From: Thermoleophilia bacterium
GTDB taxonomy: Bacteria > Actinomycetota > Thermoleophilia > Gaiellales > Gaiellaceae
Length of the DNA stretch: 41,225 bases
NCBI GenBank assembly: GCA_009694305.1
Contig: SHVL01000021.1
Location: 1-41,225 of the forward strand
Direction: 5' to 3'
Positions 35,372 through 41,225 of this stretch are shown here, piece by piece. The first letter of the stretch is position 1. Each line of letters starts with the position of its first letter. A program made the translations under genes and the position numbers. The notes beneath the pieces were generated by a model, which saw nothing but the letters and a program-made list of their open reading frames with translations, searched no databases and had not been told where the DNA came from.

Positions 35372-36412
35372 TCAGGATGCAGGCGTCGGGTTATCGACGC
35401 GCTGCATCTCCTCGAGCGTCATCGGCCAGTGCCCGAGTGGGAAGAAGCACGAGGCCGTGTGATCGGTTCCGACATCGACGGCCTCCGGGATCGACGCGTC
35501 GCACACGCCCTCCTGAAATCGCGGACAGCGAGGGTGGAACCGGCACCCGTCAGGCGGGTTGATCGGGTTTGGCACGTCGCCTTCGAGCACAATCGGTTTT
35601 CGGGCTCGCCCGAGGCGCGGATCGGGGATCGGCACGGCGGAAAGGAGCGCCCCGGTGTACGGATGCTTCGGCCGGGCGTAGAGCTCGGCGCTGCCGGCGA
35701 CCTCGGCAATCTTGCCGAGGTACATCACCATCACCCGGTCGGAGATGTAGCGGACGACGTTGAGGTCGTGGGCGATGAAGATGTAGGTGAGGCCGAACTC
35801 CTTCTGCAGGTCCTTGAGCAGATTGAGAATCTGTGCCTGCACGGAGACGTCCAGTGCCGAGACCGGCTCGTCACAGACGATCAGCTTCGGGTTGACGGCA
35901 AGTGCGCGGGCGATCCCGATGCGCTGGCGCTGGCCACCCGAGAACTCGTGTGGGAAACGGTTGTAGTGCTCGGGGTTCAGACCGACCACCTCGAGCAACT
36001 CCTGAACACGCCGCTTGATCGCGGCATCTGTCCCCGTGTTGTGCACGACGAGTGCTTCCCCGACGATGAACCCGACGCGCTTCCGCGGGTTCAGCGATGC
36101 ATAGGGATCCTGGAAGATCATCATCATCTCCCTGCGGATCGGGCGCATCTCGTTGCGGGACAGCCGGGAGATGTTCTGGCCCTCGAAGGTCAGGGTGCCG
36201 GAGGTGAGGTCGAGCAGACGCATGATGCATCGGGCCATGGTCGATTTCCCGCAGCCCGACTCACCGACGACGCCGAGGGTCTCACCGCGGTTGACGGTGA
36301 ACGAGATGTCGTCAACGGCCTTGACCGCCGCGACCTGCTTCTGGAACACGATCCCGCGGCTGACGGGAAAGTGCTTCGTCAGGTTCTCGACTCTGAGGAG
36401 CTCGTCTACCAC
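35372..36412 (-). CDS. oppF: Oligopeptide/dipeptide ABC transporter ATPase, OppF type
   Basis: 346 residues. Walker [12 protein letters not shown]-loop [17 protein letters not shown], signature [15 protein letters not shown], Walker [14 protein letters not shown] and switch His IAHDLNV. The C-terminal extension [15 protein letters not shown] is the oligopeptide-ATPase tail that binds a 4Fe-4S cluster in some members. Energises import of peptides or nickel-like ligands with the upstream ATPase. Its GTG 36412 is 6 bases after the preceding stop. Confidence 0.96.
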   Translation of the reverse strand: MVDELLRVENLTKHFPVSRGIVFQKQVAAVKAVDDISFTVNRGETLGVVGESGCGKSTMARCIMRLLDLTSGTLTFEGQNISRLSRNEMRPIRREMMMIFQDPYASLNPRKRVGFIVGEALVVHNTGTDAAIKRRVQELLEVVGLNPEHYNRFPHEFSGGQRQRIGIARALAVNPKLIVCDEPVSALDVSVQAQILNLLKDLQKEFGLTYIFIAHDLNVVRYISDRVMVMYLGKIAEVAGSAELYARPKHPYTGALLSAVPIPDPRLGRARKPIVLEGDVPNPINPPDGCRFHPRCPRFQEGVCDASIPEAVDVGTDHTASCFFPLGHWPMTLEEMQRVDNPTPAS

Positions 36413-36418
36413 GGGCTC

Positions 36419-37444
36419 CTACGGGACTTCCGTGGCGAACGATGCGAGCGTCCGCTCGGCTTCACGCTGCTTGGTCACGTCATCGAGAAAGCAGGACTGC
36501 AGGTGCTCGCTGTCTCTTGGTGAAGCAACGAGTTCCGGCATCTCCTCCTTGCAGCGGTCGAAGACGTACGGGCAGCGCGGGTTGAACCGACAGCCGCGAG
36601 GGGGCGAGAGGAGCGACGGTGGTGTACCCGGTATCTGTACGAGTCGATCGATATCGGCCTCGAGCCGTGGCAGCGAGCCGAGAAGCCCCCAGGTGTACGG
36701 GTGTAGCGGCTCCTCGAACAGTTTGCCGACCGGAGCCCGTTCAGCGATTCTGGCCGCATACATCACAACCACGTCGTCCGCGATCTCGGCGACGACGCCG
36801 AGATCGTGAGTAATCATCACGATAGCTGTGCCGTAGTCGCGCTGGAGACTGTGCATCAGCTCGAGAATCTGTGCCTGCGTGGTCACGTCGAGCGCGGTCG
36901 TCGGCTCGTCGGCGATCAACAGGGAGGGCTCGTTCACGAGCGCCATGGCGATCATCACGCGCTGACGCATCCCACCCGAGAACTGGTGCGGGTAGTCGTC
37001 GGCCCGCCGATCGGCCCGTGGAATCCCGACCTCTTTGAGAGCGTCGATCGCCCGTCGGCGGGCCTCCTTTTTGGAGACGTCACGGTGCAGCAGGATCCCC
37101 TCGACGATCTGGTCGCCGATCCTGTGCACGGGGTTCAACGAGGTCATCGGGTCCTGGAAGATCATCGCGATGTCGTTGCCCCGGATCTCGCGCAGCCGCT
37201 GGTTCGAGGCCTGCAGCAGGTCCTCGCCTCGGAAGAGAGCGCGCCCCTTGCTCGTTGCCGACTTCTTGGAATTCAAGCCCATGATCGTCAGACACGTGAC
37301 GCTCTTGCCCGAACCCGACTCACCGACGATGCCAAGCGTCTTACCCTCTTTGAGGGTGAACGAGACGCCGTCAACCGCCTTCACGATTCCGTCATCTGTC
37401 GTGAAATATGTCCTGAGGTCTTCGACCTCGAGCAGGGTCGCCAT
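36419..37444 (-). CDS. oppD: Oligopeptide/dipeptide ABC transporter ATPase, OppD type
   Basis: 341 residues. Walker [13 protein letters not shown]-loop [20 protein letters not shown], signature [15 protein letters not shown], Walker [14 protein letters not shown], switch ITHDLGV, and the C-terminal [14 protein letters not shown] motif. Pairs with the OppF-type ATPase on the cytoplasmic side. ATG 37444 shares one base with the oppB TGA. Confidence 0.96.
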   Translation of the reverse strand: MATLLEVEDLRTYFTTDDGIVKAVDGVSFTLKEGKTLGIVGESGSGKSVTCLTIMGLNSKKSATSKGRALFRGEDLLQASNQRLREIRGNDIAMIFQDPMTSLNPVHRIGDQIVEGILLHRDVSKKEARRRAIDALKEVGIPRADRRADDYPHQFSGGMRQRVMIAMALVNEPSLLIADEPTTALDVTTQAQILELMHSLQRDYGTAIVMITHDLGVVAEIADDVVVMYAARIAERAPVGKLFEEPLHPYTWGLLGSLPRLEADIDRLVQIPGTPPSLLSPPRGCRFNPRCPYVFDRCKEEMPELVASPRDSEHLQSCFLDDVTKQREAERTLASFATEVP

Positions 37445-38415
37445 CAGTCGAGCCGGATGCGAGGGTCGATGAAGGCGTAGGCGACATCTACGACGATGTT
37501 GAAGACGATGATGCAGAGGGTTGCGAAGACGACCGTTCCCTGGATCATGGGTAGATCGAACGTGTTGAGCGACTGCACGGCGAGCCGGCCGAGGCCGGGC
37601 AGGCCGAAGATCGCCTCGGTGAAGATGGCGCCGCCGAGCGCGATCCCGATGTCCATTCCCAGCATCGTCACGACCGGCAGGAGTGCGTTGCGGAGCACGT
37701 GGCTGCGCATCACCTGGGGCTCGGGAGCGCCCTTGGCGCGGGCGGTGCGCACGTAGTCCTCACCGAGGGTGTCCATCACGTTGGCGCGGATCATCCGCAC
37801 ATAGATCGCACAGAACAACAGCGCGAAGGTGATCCAGGGCAGGATCAGGTGGTAGGCCCAGTCTACCGGGCCCCCGCAGGTCGCGAACTCGGCCGGGTCG
37901 ATGAAATCGCAATACCCCGCATTCGGCGTCCAGGCGAGGCGGTAGCCAACGACGTACTGGAGCACGAGGCCGATCCAGACGACGGGCAGCGAGATCCCGA
38001 AGAGGACAAAGACGGTCGCGGCTCTATCGAGTAACGACCGCGGCCGTAACGCAGAGAGGATCCCGATCGGGAGCGCCACCAGCATCCAGAGGATCGCGCC
38101 GCCGATGACGAGCGACGCCGTCACCGGGGCGGCGTCGAGGATCGTCTTGTTAATGTCCTGCCGATTCGTGAACGACTGGCCCAAAGAGCGGTCGATCACG
38201 AGCCGCTGCAGGAACTTCGCGTACTGCACCGGGATCGGCCGATCGAGACCCAACCGGGCCTCCGCATTCCTGACACACTCCTCCGTCGCCCGCTGACCAC
38301 AGGCCAGCCGCGCCGGATTCGCGGGAATCACGAAGAAGATCATGTACGTCACCATCGTCACCGCGACGAACAGCACGACCGCCCACAGCAGGCGCCGAAT
38401 GAGATAGCGGAACAC
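37444..38415 (-). CDS. oppB: Oligopeptide ABC transporter permease, OppB type
   Basis: 323 residues. N-terminal MFRYLIRRLLWAVVLFVAVT is typical of OppB/DppB. A periplasmic loop with PANPARLACGQRATEECVRN follows, then the ATPase-coupling EAA loop near VRTARAKGAPEPQVMRSHVL and the C-terminal FVNIVVDVAYAFIDPRIR-like end. Six transmembrane helices. Starts 103 bases after the oppA stop; a strong hairpin lies in that gap. Confidence 0.95.
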   Translation of the reverse strand: MFRYLIRRLLWAVVLFVAVTMVTYMIFFVIPANPARLACGQRATEECVRNAEARLGLDRPIPVQYAKFLQRLVIDRSLGQSFTNRQDINKTILDAAPVTASLVIGGAILWMLVALPIGILSALRPRSLLDRAATVFVLFGISLPVVWIGLVLQYVVGYRLAWTPNAGYCDFIDPAEFATCGGPVDWAYHLILPWITFALLFCAIYVRMIRANVMDTLGEDYVRTARAKGAPEPQVMRSHVLRNALLPVVTMLGMDIGIALGGAIFTEAIFGLPGLGRLAVQSLNTFDLPMIQGTVVFATLCIIVFNIVVDVAYAFIDPRIRLD

Positions 38416-38467
38416 GAGGGCAGTCTATCGAAGCCGCATGATGAAACGATGGCCGTCCGGGGAAACA

Positions 38468-38497
38468 GGTGGGGGTCGGCAAGCGCCGACCCCCACC
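38468..38497 (-). terminator. 13-bp hairpin between oppA and oppB
   Basis: A 13-bp perfect stem (38468-38480 with 38485-38497) and a four-base loop, rich in G-C. It follows the oppA stop by 21 bases and precedes the oppB start by 52. No T-run follows on the minus strand, so it probably stabilises the abundant binding-protein mRNA or causes partial termination. Confidence 0.6.
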
Positions 38498-38518
38498 CAA
38501 CGTTCCGGATTGCGTTTG

Positions 38519-40174
38519 TTACTTGTTGACGAACACCGTCGCGTAGTCGAACGAGAAGACCGGGTTGTAGGTGAAGCCCCGGGTACGCGCCGACACGAAG
38601 ATGCGGTCGTTGAAGTTGGAACGAGCCGCCCAGGCGGGGTCGTTCGTCGTGATGTCTACATCGAGGGCCTGGTAGGCGGCTTGACGTGCGCTGCCTACAA
38701 GGTTCGATGCAGCCGTCATCTGCTTGTTGTACTTCGGGCTGTTGAAGTACGCCACGTTGTTGTTGTTGGACTCGTGGATCGTGTTGCCCGAGAGCAGGAT
38801 GTTGATGAAGTCGTACGCATCGGCGTAATCGGCGATCCACCCTTCCGTCGTGAAGTCGAACTCGGCACCACGGGTGCCTTCCTTCTCGATCTGCACACCA
38901 CGGGAGAAGGCCTGCACCGACACGTCGAGGCCGATCTGCTTCAGGTTGAACTGGTAGATCTGTGCCTGGAGGAGGGACGCAGCACGGTTGGCCGTCCAGA
39001 GGACAGCCTTACCATCCTGCGTGTGGCCTGCGGCCAGCAACTTCGCCTTCGCGATCGTCCTGGCATTGACCTCCAGCGGGTAGATCGCCACGTTCTTGGC
39101 GCCCGGGAGGCCCGGGGGAAGGATCTGATCGTTGCGCGTGCCGTCCAGGAAACCGCTCTGGTTGAGGAGTGCGCGGCGGTCGATCGCCCAGTTGACAGCC
39201 TTCTTCAGCTGCGGGTTGTTCTTGAAGAGCGGGCGGTCGTGGTTCATCGCGAGGTACTGCACACCGAGCTGCGGCTTGACGAATAGCCGGCCCTTGTTGA
39301 CGCCGTATTTCGCAGCGAGCGTTGCGTAGGCGGTCGAGGGCACGCCGGTTGCGGCGTAGTCGGACGCGCCGGACTCGACGTTCTGCAGGGCGACCTCCAG
39401 CGAGTTGCCGATATTGACCTGGATCGTGTCGACATTCGCCGAGCGGCCGCCCGTGTAGAACTTGTTCTTCTTCAGCGTGATCGACTTGTTCGGCGTGCGG
39501 GCCGCGAAGTAGTACGGGCCGCAGCTGGAGTAGGTGAGCACGCCATTCGGATCGTGGTTCCCCGAAAGGCTCTTCGGGATCGCCTGGAAGAACGGCATCG
39601 TGAGACGCGAGATGAGGTCAGGCGCCGGCTTCGTCAGCTTGATCTGGAGCGTCGTTGCATTAATTGCATTGACACCCGAGATCTTCGTCGCCTTACCGTC
39701 AACCACTGCCTGCGCACCGGCGATGACGTCCATGAAGGGCGTCGCGGGCGACTGCAGCTTGGGGTTGGCGAGGCGGTTCATCGCTGCAACGAAGTTCGAG
39801 GCGGATACCTTCGAGCCGTCCGAGAACTTGTACGTGCTCTTCAACTTGATCGTGTACGTCTTGCCGCGATTCGAGATGACCGGCAGGCCGACAGCAACTT
39901 CCGGCTCGAGGTGTGATCCGGCAGGCGCCTCCTTGTCGGGGAAGTTGTAGAGCTTGCAGGCCGCGGCGTACATCAGTTCCCAGCCGGTCGACAGGTAGTC
40001 GAGCGCGGGATCGGTGTAGTCGACATCGCTGTCCATCTCGACAACGAACGTGCCACCCTTCGCGGCGTGGCCCTTTTTGGCCTGGATCTTGGTCGGGGCA
40101 GCGGTCGCCGCCGCAACGAGCAAGCTCGCCCCGATCGCCGCAGCGGCGACCGACAGCCAGATTTTTCTGTCCAC
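38519..40174 (-). CDS. oppA: Peptide-binding protein of the ABC importer, OppA/DppA type
   Basis: 551 residues. Signal peptide IWLSVAAAAIGASLLVAAAT (no lipobox Cys seen), then the SBP family-5 fold: DSDVDYTDPALDYLST, YKFSDGSKVSASNFVAAMNR, CGPYYFAARTPNKSITLKKN, KKAVNWAIDRRALLNQSG and EFDFTTEGWIADYADAYDFI. It captures peptides or similar ligands outside the membrane. GTG 40174 is chosen since AGGAG lies 5 bases upstream and the signal peptide then starts correctly; the longer frame to 40252 is unsupported. It lies between the oppC and oppB genes rather than at the operon head. Confidence 0.95.
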   Translation of the reverse strand: MDRKIWLSVAAAAIGASLLVAAATAAPTKIQAKKGHAAKGGTFVVEMDSDVDYTDPALDYLSTGWELMYAAACKLYNFPDKEAPAGSHLEPEVAVGLPVISNRGKTYTIKLKSTYKFSDGSKVSASNFVAAMNRLANPKLQSPATPFMDVIAGAQAVVDGKATKISGVNAINATTLQIKLTKPAPDLISRLTMPFFQAIPKSLSGNHDPNGVLTYSSCGPYYFAARTPNKSITLKKNKFYTGGRSANVDTIQVNIGNSLEVALQNVESGASDYAATGVPSTAYATLAAKYGVNKGRLFVKPQLGVQYLAMNHDRPLFKNNPQLKKAVNWAIDRRALLNQSGFLDGTRNDQILPPGLPGAKNVAIYPLEVNARTIAKAKLLAAGHTQDGKAVLWTANRAASLLQAQIYQFNLKQIGLDVSVQAFSRGVQIEKEGTRGAEFDFTTEGWIADYADAYDFINILLSGNTIHESNNNNVAYFNSPKYNKQMTAASNLVGSARQAAYQALDVDITTNDPAWAARSNFNDRIFVSARTRGFTYNPVFSFDYATVFVNK

Positions 40175-40524
40175 GGGACTCCTTTCACATTTTCTTCGAG
40201 ACCGTAGCAGCGCGAGCTCCCGTGGCCTCCTAGTCAAACAACGTGCGGTCAATCACACACCTTCGGATCTTTCGACGGAGCCGACCGAGTTTAGTTAGTG
40301 GAGGCAGGGACGGGTAACGAGAGCCGATATCCAGATCGACAGACGATGCACGGACCCGTGAGTTCGGCAGCAGGGAACACGACTGGCGGCGATAAGGCAG
40401 TAACCGACGCGTGGACGACCGTAATGCGGAAGACAGGCGAAACCGTGGAGACGTGCGAAACCCTGGAGACAGGCTAAAGCCTTTCGCCGGCGACATGTCC
40501 ACCGCCCGTCGCGAGGGTGTGCTC
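40175..40524. other. 350-base gap upstream of oppA
   Basis: No gene seen. It holds a TACGGT box (minus strand, 40201-40206) about 26 bases before the oppA start that may be its promoter, the 18-base tandem repeats at 40431-40484, and a short AGGCTAAAGCCT dyad. oppA therefore may have its own transcript besides any readthrough from oppC. Confidence 0.4.
40431..40484. repeat. 18-base tandem repeat, three copies
   Basis: Units AGACAGGCGAAACCGTGG, AGACGTGCGAAACCCTGG and a decayed third copy starting AGACAGGCTAAAGCC stand head to tail in the oppC-oppA gap. No coding frame explains them. Confidence 0.65.
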
Positions 40525-41225
40525 TTACCGAGAGCTGCGCGGGTCGAAGGCGTCGCGGAGGCCGTCGCCGAGCAGGTTGAAGGCGAGAGTCGTACAGACG
40601 AGTGCGAGGCCTGGCCAGAGGAGCAGGAGCGGCCGCGTGAGGTAGAAGTTCGGTGCGTCGGCGAGAAGGCTGCCCCAGCTCGCCGTGGGCAGCGGGACGC
40701 CGAGGCCGAGGAACGAGAGACCGGCTTCAGCAAGGATGAACCCGGCCACGCTGAGCGTCGAGAAGACGATCAGCGGCCCTACGAGATGAGGGAAGATATG
40801 CGAACGGACAATCCGCGCGTCACTGGCCCCGATCATGCGAGCCGCCTCGACGAACTCCTTCTCACGGAGCGAGAGCGTGATCCCGCGGAACACCCGTGCG
40901 GAGTAGAACCAGCTGAACAGCCCGAAGACGACAATCAACGTCAAGACACCGTCCGCGAGGAACCCCAGAGTGATCTTGTTGAGACGAGTACCGACAGTCG
41001 AGGCAAGCGCAATCACGAAGAGCAGATACGGGAACGCCATCGTGATCTCGGTCACCCGGGAGATCACGGTGTCGAGCGTGCCACGGAAGAATCCCGCCAT
41101 CGACCCGAGAACGAGCCCTATGAACATCGAGATGGCCGTGGCGCCGATCCCGACCTCGAGCGACACCTGGGCACCTTTGAGGAGGCGCAGGAACTCGTCG
41201 CGTCCCGCGGTGTCGGCGGCGCCGA
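40525..41225 (-). CDS. oppC: Oligopeptide ABC transporter permease, OppC type (5' end outside window)
   Basis: The frame is open to the window edge; 233 codons are seen. It has the DppC-type entry GRDEFLRLLKGAQVSLEVGI, the permease core, the EAA coupling loop EFVEAARMIGASDARIVRSH and the terminal LSFLGLGVPLPTASWGSLLA ... FNLLGDGLRDAFDPRSSR signature. A second membrane subunit of the importer. On the minus strand it lies upstream of oppA, so the order is C-A-B-D-F instead of the familiar A-B-C-D-F. Confidence 0.95.
   Translation of the reverse strand, partial: GAADTAGRDEFLRLLKGAQVSLEVGIGATAISMFIGLVLGSMAGFFRGTLDTVISRVTEITMAFPYLLFVIALASTVGTRLNKITLGFLADGVLTLIVVFGLFSWFYSARVFRGITLSLREKEFVEAARMIGASDARIVRSHIFPHLVGPLIVFSTLSVAGFILAEAGLSFLGLGVPLPTASWGSLLADAPNFYLTRPLLLLWPGLALVCTTLAFNLLGDGLRDAFDPRSSR

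Noticed and set aside
35429-36523. 364-codon plus-strand ORF over oppF and the end of oppD
   Set aside because: Antisense shadow of two certain ABC ATPase genes.

Overview
The window is a GC-rich bacterial chromosome segment. It most likely comes from the Actinomycetota, possibly a deep branch such as Thermoleophilia; that placement is inference. The support is GC-biased third codon positions, a WhiG/FliA-type sigma factor, a LeuA of the long actinobacterial type, MeaB, an anti-sigma-like zinc-finger protein, and start codons lying 6-9 bases behind TANNNT boxes, which is the leaderless-mRNA arrangement common in that phylum. I see no transposase, integrase, CRISPR array or prophage module.

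Layout. 1-1850: leuA (minus, runs off the left edge) with a short leucine-rich leader ORF in front of it that looks like a ribosome-mediated attenuator. 1.9-4.0 kb: a trimethylamine/dimethylamine-dehydrogenase-like flavoenzyme (plus). 4.0-7.5 kb: a minus-strand run of a WhiG/FliA-type sigma factor, a zinc-ribbon protein, an antiquitin-type aldehyde dehydrogenase and an RNase HI domain protein. 7.6-8.9 kb: a broken gene for a secreted formylglycine-generating-enzyme-like protein. 9.2 kb: tRNA-Trp followed by strong hairpins, then a 50-residue pentapeptide-repeat microprotein on the minus strand.

9.8-14.8 kb is the metabolic centrepiece: cbbR, then the tightly packed operon cbbL-cbbS-cbbX-prk, closed by a good intrinsic terminator. 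It encodes red-type form I RuBisCO, its activase and phosphoribulokinase, the two enzymes unique to the Calvin cycle plus the repair factor; the remaining cycle enzymes are not here. 14.9-17.0 kb holds a six-bladed TolB-like lipoprotein and two secreted proteins (a barrel-like protein and a cupin). 17.0-19.5 kb: a DapA-family aldolase diverging from a LiuC-like hydratase coupled to an EamA transporter. 19.6-21.5 kb: MFS transporter, SCP2 protein and four-helix membrane protein. 21.6-24.1 kb: DrrAB-type ABC exporter and a YcnI-like copper-site protein.

24.1-27.0 kb carries an inverted pair of paralogous secreted proteins; one is intact and the other is interrupted by a single amber codon. 27.1-28.4 kb: a persulfide-dioxygenase/rhodanese fusion. 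28.6-30.7 kb: meaB and threonine dehydratase overlapping by four bases, linking threonine breakdown to the methylmalonyl-CoA route. 30.8-32.2 kb: an MFS exporter. 32.3-34.2 kb: an atpD-atpC pair without the rest of the ATP synthase operon. 34.5-34.9 kb: an orphan anti-sigma-like protein. 35.0-41.2 kb: an oligopeptide-type ABC importer in the order C-A-B-D-F plus a small membrane protein, running off the right edge.

The most novel-looking items are the leaderless leucine attenuator of leuA, the amine dehydrogenase with no canonical start and an altered substrate pocket, the pentapeptide microprotein, the cbb control region with several palindromes, the overlapping divergent leaderless promoters, and the two secreted-protein genes each interrupted by one transition-type stop codon.
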